A DNA stretch of 64,000 nt from UBA4465 sp002292365 (GCA_943788615.1 CALSQY010000001.1:1364001-1428000); one strand, 5' to 3'. Positions 1-9,690 are shown, numbered from the stretch's first letter. The notes: generated by a model from the sequence alone, not told the origin. Program-made: numbers and translations.

Positions 1-1070
1 TTATCTATACGGGGATAAAGACCATAATTACCTTCGATATAGGCAAGAGAGCTCAGCTTGACTAAATTTTGGTAACCCTTTTTATTTTTAGCTAAGAGGA
101 CTTGTTGAAACCTTTTGTCAGGACTGTCTTTGGTGAATTTTGTTTTTTTTCGTTCTTCGGCCACATAAAACTCACATCCTACAATAGGTTTAATACCGTA
201 TTTTTTAGCTAAGCGAACAAATTTAAAAGCGCCAAATAAGTTTCCTAAATCGGTAATCGCAACCGCACTCATATTGAGAGCAGTTGTTTTTTCAAAGATT
301 CTCTCGAGTTCGGGAGTTGCTTGAAGCACGGAGAATTGAGAATGGAGGTGTAGGTGCGTAAATTCACCTTTACTGCGCGCTTGCGTATCTTGCTTTTTAA
401 CAATGATTTCTTTTTCCTCGATGACGGAGAATTTTGCTTTTTCCAGTTCTGGAGCCTGATATTTTATATCCTCTTTTGGGATGGGCTCAAACGGCTCAAG
501 GATTCCTCTGCGGAGACATTCAAAAAAGGATTTTGCAGTAGCGTCTACATCATAGGCGGCATCATGTGCATCTCCAAAAGACGACCCAAAAAGTTTCTTA
601 TAAAGTTCAATTAATTTAGGTGCTTTTAATCGACCTCCGATGCCCCCTCCGAGTTGCATGAACTCTTTGGTTTGAAAACAGGTATCTATGCTCGGAAAAT
701 CGGCAAGTAAATTTTGGGAATTACATCGAAAAAACTCAGCACCTATAATTTTATTATCAAAGTCAATATTGTGACCCACAAGGACTTGTATGTTTTTGAG
801 CTCTCCGGCAAACAAATCAAGTACCGATTTTAGTGAATCTCCTTCAAGAAGAGCTCTTTCAGTGCTTATTCCATGAATTTTTTGTGCATTGAAGGGAATG
901 GTGTAGCCCTCTGGTTTAATGATTTTATTTCCTTGAGACTTTAAGTTACCAAAAGCATCATGCACTTGCCATGCAATTTGAACCAATCTAGGCCAATTAT
1001 CAACTTCTTCTATAGGCGCATTCTTACGCAGAGGTAGTCCGGTAGTTTCAGTATCAAAGATTAAATACAT
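1..1070 (-). CDS. dnaE: DNA polymerase III alpha subunit with N-terminal exonuclease domain (5' part)
   Basis: The gene starts at an ATG at 1070 on the minus strand and stays open to the window edge, giving about 356 residues of a much larger protein. The N-terminal ~180 residues are a DnaQ-type 3'-5' exonuclease: ExoI motif DTETTGL at residues 6-12, ExoII region GHNIDFDNK and ExoIII region HDAAYDVDAT. After a charged linker comes the PHP domain of the replicative polymerase (motif THLHLHSQFSVL, then VGCEFYV). Such proofreading-plus-polymerase fusions are known in parts of Bacteroidota. It would synthesise chromosomal DNA as the replisome polymerase. The catalytic palm lies beyond the left edge, so only the family call is secure. 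Confidence 0.9.
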   Translation of the reverse strand, partial: MYLIFDTETTGLPLRKNAPIEEVDNWPRLVQIAWQVHDAFGNLKSQGNKIIKPEGYTIPFNAQKIHGISTERALLEGDSLKSVLDLFAGELKNIQVLVGHNIDFDNKIIGAEFFRCNSQNLLADFPSIDTCFQTKEFMQLGGGIGGRLKAPKLIELYKKLFGSSFGDAHDAAYDVDATAKSFFECLRRGILEPFEPIPKEDIKYQAPELEKAKFSVIEEKEIIVKKQDTQARSKGEFTHLHLHSQFSVLQATPELERIFEKTTALNMSAVAITDLGNLFGAFKFVRLAKKYGIKPIVGCEFYVAEERKKTKFTKDSPDKRFQQVLLAKNKKGYQNLVKLSSLAYIEGNYGLYPRID

Positions 1071-1207
1071 GATTGATTTTTAAAGTATAAAGTCCCGGCT
1101 GTTTACCATATAGAATGATTATTTAGTACCCTTTGAAATAGAGTCGTTAAGGTATCTGTTTTAATAGTTAAATTGATAATTTATCTTAATTCATTGATAG
1201 TTCCTGA

Positions 1208-1990
1208 TTATTCTATGAGTGTCATTGTTCGTGTTACTTCGTTGAAAGGGCCTTTAATCAGTACCCCATCAGCATCGATCAGTTCAAGCTGTACTGTGAG
1301 TATCCCAGGCGTTAATCCTTGGATATAGTAAGGCATCCATTCATCGATTATAAAGACTTCATCATTTATAGTGGCACGTACCTTATTTCCGTCAGGGCCA
1401 AGAGTAACATTGATGAGAAAAAAGTCAAGTAGAAGGTTATTTATATCACCTCCTTTGTAAGTCCCTTTGGGACGACTATAAAACATATGTTTCCCTTTTT
1501 CATCAAATTTATCAGGAAATGGTTTAGAACTTTCAGCATCAAAAGTGGTAAGAATGAAAGAATTTTCATTTTTGACACTTTCATGGTAGGAGCGCGAGAG
1601 AAAAGCTAGGGCCACATACTGACCTTTTGGCAAGTTTTTTTGTACTATTGGATCATAATGGGCTGAATACGGTTCATTATCCAAAATAAGGTGAATGTGC
1701 TGTCCTTTTGCCGAATTTGCAATACCTCGATCATTCGCATCTTCCGTGATTACACCCAGCTCATAATTTTTTACATCAAAATTAAAATAAACCAAATAAC
1801 TCGTATCGTTTGCGGTGAGGTTTATATCTGATAAATTCAATTCCGAGTCCAGATAAGCTGGAGAAGGGGGTGCTTTGACTAATTGTATCTGGGACTTTGA
1901 TAATATTTTTTCAGTGTTTTCAGACTCTTTTTTTGGTTTACAAAGGGTAACAGAGAAGATGATAAAAGTACCAAGTAATATGTTTTTCAT
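1208..1990 (-). CDS. Putative lipoprotein, Bacteroidota 'phosphopeptide-binding' type
   Basis: A 260-residue protein with an N-terminal hydrophobic segment ending in a likely lipobox (SVTLC, Cys17), so probably a periplasm-facing lipoprotein. The motifs GQHIHLILDNEPYSAHYDP and LAFLSRSYHESVK resemble a conserved Bacteroidota family that databases label phosphopeptide-binding protein; I recall no demonstrated function. The His-rich GQHIHL stretch could bind metal or ligand, which is inference. A -7-like element (CAAAAATA at 2032-2039 on the plus strand, reading TATTTTTG on the minus) lies about 40 bp upstream of the start, with only a poor -33 match. Confidence 0.7.
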   Translation of the reverse strand: MKNILLGTFIIFSVTLCKPKKESENTEKILSKSQIQLVKAPPSPAYLDSELNLSDINLTANDTSYLVYFNFDVKNYELGVITEDANDRGIANSAKGQHIHLILDNEPYSAHYDPIVQKNLPKGQYVALAFLSRSYHESVKNENSFILTTFDAESSKPFPDKFDEKGKHMFYSRPKGTYKGGDINNLLLDFFLINVTLGPDGNKVRATINDEVFIIDEWMPYYIQGLTPGILTVQLELIDADGVLIKGPFNEVTRTMTLIE

Positions 1991-2216
1991 GAAGAATTTT
2001 GGTTTGAGGTATTATAATAATTTTGAGCAATCAAAAATACACAATTTCGGGGGTAATTGAAAAGCCTTTTGATTCTTGGTGTAGGATTAAATAGCAAAGT
2101 TGAAATGAAAAGGGATCGTAATTGATTGATAAATAAGTCTAACTGTGAATACCCTTTTTTAAACTAAATTCATTTTATTTAAATCAGTTTTTGCTTACTT
2201 ATTTTGATGTGTAAAT

Positions 2217-3230
2217 TTATATTTCAAGTGTATTTAAAAATCGCATCACATCCATACCATCTGCATAGTCTGAAATTTCAGGGACTTGGGTTTGTCCAAA
2301 AGGGATGAAATTCTTTGACAGCTGACCCGATACAATACATTGAATTCTGTCTTGATTTTCGGTGAGATGTTGATTAACCTCAGCTAGATTTTGATATTTT
2401 TGGTAGTATAACACAGAAATCGGTGAGGTGAGGGCTTCGGATTCAGCGAGTAGCAAAAAACCCGTGTCCAAATGAGTGAACCCATTGACTAGATATATGG
2501 ATTTATTATATTCATAATTGTTATGGTATTTAAAGTTGTCAGCAACTTTTTTAAATGATGTCCATAGATCTAGAAGAGGTAAAAAATCATAATCTTGAGG
2601 AACCCATATTTTGGAAACATTTCGACAACCTAATCCAAAATAAGTAAAGACGTCTTTGCCTAGTTCCATGAGTTCAGTATCTGTTTCTTTACCATTTAGA
2701 ATAGCTACAGAGGTTCGGTTTTTTCTGATAATATGTGGGTATTTTCCGAAATAATAATCAAAATACCTGGCGGTGTTATTACTACCCGTTGCAATCACAG
2801 CATCCATAACTTTGAGTTGCTCACAAACATCGATTTGATCAATGAAGGCAGGTTCAATTTCACAGAGTTTACGGATGATCCATTGCATCAAAAACAAATC
2901 TTGACTGCTCAACTTTATGGCTGCTTTATTACCCGACAAGAGCACGCATATTAAGTCATGAAACCCTACCAAAGGTATATTTCCAGCCATAATCAAACCA
3001 ATGATTTTTTGTTTTGATGGCTTAAGATCATAACCAGTCAGCCAAGTTTTCATTTTGACGGGATCAGTTAAATGAATGAGTCCCGATAGGGCTTGTTCAA
3101 CATTGGATGTATCAAACCAACGATTGTTATTTGCGGCTTGTGTTATGATTTCAGCGCGTTCGGAGGCTGATAGTTCACTTAGAACTTGATTTAATTTGAT
3201 AAAAGCATTAAGACGTTCTTCCAATTTCAT
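2217..3230 (-). CDS. Acyl-CoA reductase (LuxC-like)
   Basis: A 337-residue protein of the LuxC/acyl-CoA reductase family (aldehyde dehydrogenase fold), which reduces activated fatty acyl groups to aldehydes with NAD(P)H. Features seen are the glycine-rich IMAGNIPLVGFHDL segment near residues 81-94, the SGNKAAIKLSSQD segment, and FTYFGLGCRNVSKIW, whose Cys is the expected acyl-thioester nucleophile. In Bacteroidota this gene often sits divergently beside a 4Fe-4S ferredoxin gene. Here the ferredoxin (4767) is separated from it by a ThuA-like gene. A TAnnTTTG-type -7 element is present on the minus strand at 3252-3259, without a clear -33. Confidence 0.82.
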   Translation of the reverse strand: MKLEERLNAFIKLNQVLSELSASERAEIITQAANNNRWFDTSNVEQALSGLIHLTDPVKMKTWLTGYDLKPSKQKIIGLIMAGNIPLVGFHDLICVLLSGNKAAIKLSSQDLFLMQWIIRKLCEIEPAFIDQIDVCEQLKVMDAVIATGSNNTARYFDYYFGKYPHIIRKNRTSVAILNGKETDTELMELGKDVFTYFGLGCRNVSKIWVPQDYDFLPLLDLWTSFKKVADNFKYHNNYEYNKSIYLVNGFTHLDTGFLLLAESEALTSPISVLYYQKYQNLAEVNQHLTENQDRIQCIVSGQLSKNFIPFGQTQVPEISDYADGMDVMRFLNTLEI

Positions 3231-3474
3231 AGATCTATGGTGTTTTCATGACAAAGGTAAGAATTGAATAGTTGATAAGATCTAATTATTTTTCTCACTA
3301 ATCTTTTTTCTCACAAAAACGGTTTTTCAATAAAGATTTTAAATAACAGCGAATCTCCGGTGATAAGTTTTTTGGTCCCATCATTTTATGATTGGGAGGC
3401 TTTATTAAATTATTTTTGAATATCTTTAAATAAATTAATTTACCTCAAGCTAAGCAGGGATCGAAAATCAGCTT

Positions 3475-4626
3475 ATGAAATGGTTCAAATACCTAATAGC
3501 ACCTCTGTTCCTCATCCATCAGTTCGATATCCAAGGATCATCATCAATTTCCGAAAGGCCTTCAAGGCAGGATCTAACTATGGAATGGCTTCAATGGAAG
3601 GGAAATCCCGAAAAGGCAAAAATCGTATTAATTTCTGGAGACGAAGAATATAGATCTGAAGAAACCTTGGTTCAATTGGCCAAAATTTTAAATGTCAATC
3701 ATGGATTTAATTGTACGGTTTTATTTGCCCAAAATCCCAATTATCCAGGTATTGTAAATCCGAATTATCAAAATAATATCCCAGGTTTAGTGGCATTGGT
3801 CGATGCAGATTTAATGATTATTCTTACACGTTTTAGAGCCTTGCCTGATTTACAAATGCGCTATATTGATGATTATTTAAAAAGCGGAAAGCCTGTTTTA
3901 GGCATGCGTACGGCGACGCATGCTTTTAAATTTGGTACGGGTCCTATAAAGAGTAGTTATGCGCATTATGGTAATTATTATAAAGAGAATAATGTTTGGA
4001 AGGGAGGCTTTGGAAAATTGATTTTAGGTGAAAAATGGATCGCTCACCATGGCGCTCATGGTCAGCAAAGTACCCTGGGTATCGTTCCGAAGACATCTCG
4101 GGATCATCCTGTTTTTAAGGGTATATTGCCTGGTTCGATTTGGGGGGCAACCGATGTTTATGCTATTAGATTGCCGATGGTTAACGATGCAGTTCCGTTA
4201 TTACTCGGACAAGTTACTGAGCGAAATGGCCCCTATGATAAGTTAGATCCGTTTTTTGGAATGAGGCTTAGCGATAGCAAACGAGGGGCCATTGTTAAAA
4301 GAAAAAATGAGAGAGGGGCTACCGTATCCATTGATCTCAATGCACCGATGATGCCTATAGCATGGATCAAGAACTATCAAATTCCGAAGGGTAAACAAGG
4401 AAGGGTTTTCGCCACAACGATGGGGGCCTCAACAGATTTGGTTGCTGAGGGTACGCGAAGAATGTTAGTTAATGCAGCTTACTGGTGTTTGGGCCTGAAG
4501 GTTCCAGAAAAATCTAAGGTTGATTTGATAGGTAATTACCAACCTTCTCAATATGGATTTTTTGATGATGCCTATTGGGAGAATCGTGCTTTAAAAATTT
4601 CAGAACTTTATAAGCTGATGGATTGA
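3475..4626 (+). CDS. ThuA-like domain protein (copy 1)
   Basis: A 383-residue protein with a cleavable or weak lipid signal peptide (residues 1-22) and a single ThuA-like, glutamine-amidotransferase-fold domain (about residues 45-340). Key motifs are LISGDEEYRSEE (about 58-69), ILTRFRALPD, GMRTATHAF and ATTMGASTDL. The protein is a close paralogue of the ThuA-like protein at 24828, sharing long motifs across the full length. ThuA-like proteins occur in sugar-catabolic clusters, but the family's chemistry is not settled; export to the periplasm is inferred. A possible promoter (TATG-N20-TATTTTTG, 3387-3418) precedes it. It lies between acyl-CoA reductase and ferredoxin genes, away from the sugar locus, which suggests insertion of a duplicate. 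Confidence 0.78.
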   Translation: MKWFKYLIAPLFLIHQFDIQGSSSISERPSRQDLTMEWLQWKGNPEKAKIVLISGDEEYRSEETLVQLAKILNVNHGFNCTVLFAQNPNYPGIVNPNYQNNIPGLVALVDADLMIILTRFRALPDLQMRYIDDYLKSGKPVLGMRTATHAFKFGTGPIKSSYAHYGNYYKENNVWKGGFGKLILGEKWIAHHGAHGQQSTLGIVPKTSRDHPVFKGILPGSIWGATDVYAIRLPMVNDAVPLLLGQVTERNGPYDKLDPFFGMRLSDSKRGAIVKRKNERGATVSIDLNAPMMPIAWIKNYQIPKGKQGRVFATTMGASTDLVAEGTRRMLVNAAYWCLGLKVPEKSKVDLIGNYQPSQYGFFDDAYWENRALKISELYKLMD

Positions 4627-4766
4627 TGGACTGGGCTGCAGCTCAGCTCTAATTTGACTGCGATTATTCAAAACACTTTCTAGATAATAATTATTTTTTA
4701 TTCTATTGAAACAACTTCCCTAATTTCTTTGTTATTATTTTTGTAAAAAAATTAATCATTTATATA

Positions 4767-5114
4767 ATGGCAATTATAATAACCGATGAATGCATCAATT
4801 GTGGCGCTTGTGAACCAGAATGTCCCAATACGGCGATCTACGAAGGTGGTGAGCAATGGAAATGGTCTGACGGCACAGGATTAAAGGAAGTTGAGTTAGA
4901 GGGAGGAATTGCTTTAGATGCGCAGACCGATCAGGAACCGGTATCTGAAGAATTTTATTATATTGTTCCAGGTAAGTGTACCGAATGTACAGGATTTCAC
5001 GAAGAACCACAATGTGCGGCCGTATGTCCGGTGGATTGCTGTGTTGATGATCCTGATTATGTTGAGACGAAAGATGAATTGATGACCAAAAAGAAATGGT
5101 TGCATCTTGATTAA
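4767..5114 (+). CDS. 4Fe-4S dicluster ferredoxin
   Basis: A 115-residue ferredoxin-like protein with two 4Fe-4S motifs: CINCGACEPECP at residues 8-19, and a second cluster site CTECTG...CAAVCP with a longer insert between its second and third Cys, followed by VDCC. A ~45-residue acidic insertion separates the motifs. This domain order is typical of the Bacteroidota ferredoxin that neighbours acyl-CoA reductase. It likely carries electrons in the cytoplasm; a partner role with the reductase at 2217-3230 is inferred from synteny only. The gene converges on the DUF58 gene with 16 bp between their stops. Confidence 0.88.
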   Translation: MAIIITDECINCGACEPECPNTAIYEGGEQWKWSDGTGLKEVELEGGIALDAQTDQEPVSEEFYYIVPGKCTECTGFHEEPQCAAVCPVDCCVDDPDYVETKDELMTKKKWLHLD

Positions 5115-5130
5115 ATTCTTAATTCTGAGA

Positions 5131-6039
5131 CTAGCTCATTTTTCTTCTTTTAACAAGATAGGCCGCTAGTATTTTATCAAAAGTTTCTTTTGTATCTACC
5201 TCGACAAAGTCGATTTTAAGTTGACCACACATTTGTTGTATATCATGATAAAATTTTTCCATTTTTATTTGGTGTTGCTCTTTGATTAGGGAAGGAGTGA
5301 TTTTTATTTTTCGTCCATTTTCTGAATCTATGAAAAGATAGGGACGATCTTCGAAATTAAAGACTTTCTCCGTATTTTGATCCGAAACATGAAAAATTAA
5401 AACTTCATGATTTTTATGTTTGAGATGTTGAAGAGACTCATAAAGATCGGTATATGATGTGGAGTTTTGAAACATATCTGTAAAAAGGATCACTAATGAC
5501 CGGCGACTGATTTTGTCCGAAACGGCATGAATACTTTCAGCGATTTGAGAGGAGGAAGATTGGGTGCTTTCTGTCTCCATCCAATGATTCAATTGTAGGA
5601 GCAATTGATGGAGATGTGATTTACTAGATTTCTGTGCAGTCGTTAATTTTACGCCGTCTGAGAAGCCTACTAAGCCTACGGCATCTCGTTGAGAAATCAT
5701 TAAGTGAGAAAGGGCTGCAGCACAATAGATACTAAACCTTATTTTATCATATTTTGGTTTTGGATAGTACATGCTTTGAGAAATATCCATTAAGATCGTG
5801 CATCGAAGGTTGGTTTCTTCTTCATATTGTTTAACGAAAAGTTGATCCGTTTTGGCAAAGACTTTCCAATCTATGTTTTTTGCACTTTCACCAAAATTAT
5901 AATGCTTGTGTTCGGCAAATTCAACAGAAAAGCCATGATAAGGGGATCGGTGTAAACCTGTGATGAATCCTTCAACCAATTCTTTGGCAAGCAACTTTAA
6001 ATTGTCAAATTTTTTAATCGATGATAAATCTAAACCCAC
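5131..6039 (-). CDS. DUF58 domain protein
   Basis: A 302-residue DUF58 protein. The core motif near residues 35-75 (SPYHGFSVEFAEHKHY, then DWKVFAKTDQLFVKQYEEE) defines the family, and the rest has a von Willebrand A-like fold with a MIDAS-like DISQSM and later LFTDMF. DUF58 proteins usually work with MoxR AAA ATPases and VWA proteins in cell-envelope or stress functions; no such partner is next to it here. It has no signal peptide or membrane segment and is probably cytoplasmic. The molecular role is unknown. Confidence 0.85.
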   Translation of the reverse strand: MGLDLSSIKKFDNLKLLAKELVEGFITGLHRSPYHGFSVEFAEHKHYNFGESAKNIDWKVFAKTDQLFVKQYEEETNLRCTILMDISQSMYYPKPKYDKIRFSIYCAAALSHLMISQRDAVGLVGFSDGVKLTTAQKSSKSHLHQLLLQLNHWMETESTQSSSSQIAESIHAVSDKISRRSLVILFTDMFQNSTSYTDLYESLQHLKHKNHEVLIFHVSDQNTEKVFNFEDRPYLFIDSENGRKIKITPSLIKEQHQIKMEKFYHDIQQMCGQLKIDFVEVDTKETFDKILAAYLVKRRKMS

Positions 6040-6182
6040 AGCAATATTTTTTTTACTAACATATTAATTTAGAGGCTATATTAAGTCAGTTCGAGGAATA
6101 CTGCATTAAATTTGTATAAAATGTTCAATTTTTTGCATAGACTTGCTAAGCAATTTAAATAGCAATCTAAAATAGTATAGCC

Positions 6183-6497
6183 GTGGATGATAACAATGAT
6201 AATAGGAGGGAAGAAATATATTCAGAGAAAGTGCAGGCTGGAAAAAGGACTTACTTTTTTGATGTCAAAGCAACAAGATCTAATGATTATTATCTGACCA
6301 TAACGGAGAGTAAACGCCGATTTAAAGATGACGAATTTATCTATGAAAAGCATAAGCTATTTTTATATAAAGAGGATTTCCATAAGTTCGTAAATGCGCT
6401 CAAAAGTACGGTTGATCACATCAAAGAAGAGTTGATGCCTGAAGTTGATTTTGATGAAATAGAGCGGGAAGACCAAAACCGTCAGGAGCGTCAATAA
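6183..6497 (+). CDS. PUR-domain DNA/RNA-binding protein (DUF3276)
   Basis: A 104-residue protein with a PUR domain (about residues 10-85), a Whirly-like single-stranded nucleic-acid-binding fold. Characteristic segments are SEKVQAGKRTYFFDVKATR, YYLTITESKRRF and FHKFVNALKSTVDHIKEE. It is broadly conserved in Bacteroidota as a single-domain protein; the cellular role is not defined. The best start is GTG at 6183, since no in-frame ATG precedes the conserved domain. It stands alone upstream of ychF with a 151-bp gap. Confidence 0.85.
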   Translation: MDDNNDNRREEIYSEKVQAGKRTYFFDVKATRSNDYYLTITESKRRFKDDEFIYEKHKLFLYKEDFHKFVNALKSTVDHIKEELMPEVDFDEIEREDQNRQERQ

Positions 6498-6648
6498 TAC
6501 CTTCAGTAAATGATATTTTTTAATTTAAGTACGAGATGAGTACTTCTGAGAGCTAAATGATCGGTAGATTCTCCTTGATGCGTTGAAATAAGGCAGGCTG
6601 AATTAAAAAAAATTAACAAATATTTATTTCAAAACCAAGAATAAAAAA

Positions 6649-7746
6649 ATGGGATTACAATGTGGAATCGTAGGACTGCCTAATGTGGGTAAGTCTACTT
6701 TGTTTAATGCCTTATCCAACGCGAAAGCTGAGGCGGCTAATTTCCCTTTTTGCACCATAGATCCTAATATAGGGGTAATCACAGTCCCTGATGAAAGATT
6801 GAAAATTCTTAATGAGCTAGTTCATCCTGAGAAAGTGATCCCAACGGCCATGGAATTTGTGGACATTGCAGGACTCGTTAAAGGGGCAAGTAAAGGAGAG
6901 GGATTAGGCAATCAATTTTTGGCTAATATACGTGAGGTAGATGCCATTATTCACGTGGTCCGTTGCTTTGACAATGACAACATTATGCATGTAGAAGGAG
7001 TGGTCAATCCCATTTCGGATAAAGAGGTTATTGATACAGAGCTACAACTAAAGGATTTAGATTCCGTCGAGAAAAGATGTGCCAGAGTCGAAAAATTGGC
7101 TAAGTCGGGAGATCAAGTGGCTCGTAAGGAATATGACATTTTGAATACATTCAAAATCCATTTGCAATCGGGACAAAATATGAGATCACTGGAGAGAGAT
7201 GATGAGGTCATGACCTTCATCAATTCTCTTAATTTGCTTACCGATAAGCCGGTTATTTATGTCGCTAATGTAGAAGAGGAGCACGTTATCCATGGTAATG
7301 ATTGGAGCAAGCAATTGGTAAAACTTGTAGACCAGGAAAATGCTGAGGTGATATTGGTTTGTGCTTCCCTCGAGGCGCAAATAGCTGAATTTGAAGAAGA
7401 AGAGGATAAAAATTTATTTCTTAAAGAATATGGGTTAGCTGAATCTGGATTGAATCGATTAATTAAAACCTCTTATCGTATTTTAAGACTCATCACTTAT
7501 TTTACAGCGGGTGTTCAAGAGGTACGCGCTTGGACGATTCAAGAGGGCTGGAAAGCCCCTCAAGCGGCAGGGGTCATACACACTGATTTTGAGAAGGGTT
7601 TTATCAAAGCCGAGGTGATAAAATTGGCGGATTATCAATTTTATCAAACAGAACAAGGATGCAAGGAGGCTGGAAAGTTGGCCATTGAAGGAAAAGAATA
7701 TATTGTGAAGGACGGAGATATCATGCACTTTCGATTCAATGTATAG
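6649..7746 (+). CDS. ychF: Redox-regulated ATPase YchF/OLA1 family
   Basis: A 365-residue Obg-family P-loop protein with G1 motif GLPNVGKSTLFN at residues 8-19, switch/G3 region DIAGLVKGASKGEGLGNQF at about 73-91, and a C-terminal TGS domain (about residues 280-365, ending IVKDGDIMHFRFNV). YchF binds ATP rather than GTP, associates with ribosomes and affects stress responses. Length and both domains are normal for the family. The start is the ATG at 6649, with no competing upstream ATG. Confidence 0.97.
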   Translation: MGLQCGIVGLPNVGKSTLFNALSNAKAEAANFPFCTIDPNIGVITVPDERLKILNELVHPEKVIPTAMEFVDIAGLVKGASKGEGLGNQFLANIREVDAIIHVVRCFDNDNIMHVEGVVNPISDKEVIDTELQLKDLDSVEKRCARVEKLAKSGDQVARKEYDILNTFKIHLQSGQNMRSLERDDEVMTFINSLNLLTDKPVIYVANVEEEHVIHGNDWSKQLVKLVDQENAEVILVCASLEAQIAEFEEEEDKNLFLKEYGLAESGLNRLIKTSYRILRLITYFTAGVQEVRAWTIQEGWKAPQAAGVIHTDFEKGFIKAEVIKLADYQFYQTEQGCKEAGKLAIEGKEYIVKDGDIMHFRFNV

Positions 7747-7804
7747 GTGAGGAGGTAACTCCAGATCACTTCATTTAATGATCCAAGCAAGTGCTTCTTT
7801 TTAT

Positions 7805-9100
7805 TTAGAACTTTTTATAGCCTACGAGTCTGTCATTAAGAGATCCCGGAGCTCGGTGATAGACGAGTACTTCATAATTATTACGATGTTCGCCATGATT
7901 GCCATCTATCCAATAAAAAGGATACTGTTCGCTTGATACATAATAGTTGTAATTATAAAATCCTTGCTTTACTCGAATACTACCCGTGTAAGCCTGCATG
8001 TTTTCATCATAGTTCATTTTATTTTGTAAGTTCAACTGCCAATTATTAAAACCTCCATGAATGAAAATATCACCATTAATTTGGGGTAGATCTATTCTAA
8101 AATGCACCCAAACATATTCTGAATTCAAATTTTGGGTATTGGGATCCAAAGTTTGGGTGTAGTAGGCACCGTTTAAATCTGTATTTAATGTTTGACTGAA
8201 GGCCAACCCTTTTTTTGGTGATTCTGGTTCTAAGATTAACTCGATACCCCGGCTAGTGGGTTGAATCGCCATTACATTTTGACCCCGATAGCTTATGGAT
8301 CGGGCATCAAAAAACCTAAAATTATTTAAGGCTGGAAAGAGCATCTCATCATTGAAGTAGTTAAAAATTAATGTTTTTTCATTGGGGATTAGTTGTGTAG
8401 GGAGCAAAGGTATGAGTGCATGCTTCCAATCTCTGTTTTGAATTAAAACCACTTTAAAATCATCTTGTGAATTTGAGGTTTCGAGATCACTGTAGTTGAT
8501 TTTTAAGTTTATTTTTTGATGCGTTCGGCTGTTTTTAGGTTGTTTAGGAGTGGAAATATTTACGTCTACATAGGTTAAATTTTCATAAACAATAAACTTT
8601 CTTGTAAATAACGGAATAGCTGATTGATCATCTTGATAGATACAGATGATATAATTACCAGATATTTTTAATTTAGGAATAACCGTTTTATAGGTTACAT
8701 ATGTTGAAAAATTACTCTGAGAAAACGCATAATCAGCAATCGTAAATTCATTGTAATTGCTTAGAAATTCCAAATCATTCAATTTTGAAGGAATCCAGTT
8801 CCAATCACAATGAAAAATCTTCATTTTGAGGTATTGGTAATCTGGATTGAGGAGGTCAAAAATGAGCTCATAGGTTTGTCCTTGAGCTAGGGGTACTGCA
8901 TTTAATTGAGCTGCATTCAAAGCCTCAATGGGGGCAATGCTTACAGTACCTACTTGGCTGGTATATTCTTTATCTGTATATTGTATTTCAAATGCTTCCA
9001 GACTCGAAGATGAGTTTACGAATGTGCATTTAAATTGAACAAAAAAGATCATCAAAAAGCAAAATCTGAGTCTTTTCATGAGTTGTTTTTTTATCAACAA
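7805..9100 (-). CDS. Type IX secretion system plug protein domain protein (DUF5103)
   Basis: A 431-residue exported protein of the DUF5103 family. One member was seen plugging the SprA translocon of the type IX secretion system. An N-terminal signal segment (LRFCFLMIFFVQF) is followed by beta-rich sequence containing MKIFHCDWNW (about residues 93-102) and a C-terminal segment resembling a carbohydrate-binding fold (FIHGGFNNWQLNLQNKM). It is expected in the periplasm or at the outer membrane. The ATG at 9079 (MKRLRFCF) may be the true start, because it places the signal peptide at the N-terminus. PorX (56541) and a T9SS-sorted protein (26281) in this window show the system is in use. Confidence 0.8.
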   Translation of the reverse strand: MLIKKQLMKRLRFCFLMIFFVQFKCTFVNSSSSLEAFEIQYTDKEYTSQVGTVSIAPIEALNAAQLNAVPLAQGQTYELIFDLLNPDYQYLKMKIFHCDWNWIPSKLNDLEFLSNYNEFTIADYAFSQSNFSTYVTYKTVIPKLKISGNYIICIYQDDQSAIPLFTRKFIVYENLTYVDVNISTPKQPKNSRTHQKINLKINYSDLETSNSQDDFKVVLIQNRDWKHALIPLLPTQLIPNEKTLIFNYFNDEMLFPALNNFRFFDARSISYRGQNVMAIQPTSRGIELILEPESPKKGLAFSQTLNTDLNGAYYTQTLDPNTQNLNSEYVWVHFRIDLPQINGDIFIHGGFNNWQLNLQNKMNYDENMQAYTGSIRVKQGFYNYNYYVSSEQYPFYWIDGNHGEHRNNYEVLVYHRAPGSLNDRLVGYKKF

Positions 9101-9144
9101 GTTTACAACGAATTTTCAATTAAAGTTGTCTTTAATTTACTAGG

Positions 9145-9690
9145 ATGTTTGATTCCGATAAATTTCTAATAAAAGGGTGTAAAAAAAGTAAACCAAAGGC
9201 TCAAGAAGCTCTTTATGCCAAATATTCGAAAGCTATGTACGCGGTTGCATTACGTTATGTTAAGGGAATTCAAGAGGCCGAGGATATTTTACAAGAATCT
9301 TTTGTTAAAGTTTTTGAAAATATAGAAAAATTTAGAGGAGGGTCCTCCTTACCTTATTGGATCAAGAGGATCGTGGTAAATACAGCTTTAAATCATCAGA
9401 GAAGTAAGCTTTTTTTATATCCAATGGTAGATATAGTCAATTTAGACGATCATGTGGTAAATGAAGATGTTTTTTCCAAAATTAGTCATCAAGAATTAAT
9501 TAAGATGATTATGTCGCTGCCCGATGGAAGCCGAATAATATTTAACATGTACGCCATAGAGGGGTACAAACATCATGAGATTGCAGCGAGATTAAAGATC
9601 AGTGAGGGGACATCTAAATCCCAATACTCAAGGGCCAAGAAGCTATTGATTAAAATGTTGGAATTAAAAGGTCATGTCAAATATGGATAG
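9145..9690 (+). CDS. RNA polymerase ECF sigma factor
   Basis: A 181-residue sigma-70 family ECF protein. Region 2 lies at about residues 20-90 (AEDILQESFVKVFENIEKF, with SLPYWIKRIVVNTALNHQR). Region 4 is a helix-turn-helix at about 125-175 (IFNMYAIEGYKHHEIAARL, SEGTSKSQYSRAKKLL). It would direct RNA polymerase to a specific promoter set. The downstream gene overlaps its end by 17 nt and encodes a membrane-anchored protein that is the likely anti-sigma factor, so the pair should be co-transcribed and translationally coupled. Confidence 0.9.
   Translation: MFDSDKFLIKGCKKSKPKAQEALYAKYSKAMYAVALRYVKGIQEAEDILQESFVKVFENIEKFRGGSSLPYWIKRIVVNTALNHQRSKLFLYPMVDIVNLDDHVVNEDVFSKISHQELIKMIMSLPDGSRIIFNMYAIEGYKHHEIAARLKISEGTSKSQYSRAKKLLIKMLELKGHVKYG

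Noticed and set aside
354..614. 86-residue plus-strand frame
   Set aside because: It is the antisense shadow of the exonuclease/PHP part of dnaE, which fits known motifs on the minus strand.
7755..7802. Possible bidirectional terminator between ychF and the DUF5103 gene
   Set aside because: Only 4-5 bp stems can be drawn (AAGC/GCTT, GATCA/TGATC); too weak to report.
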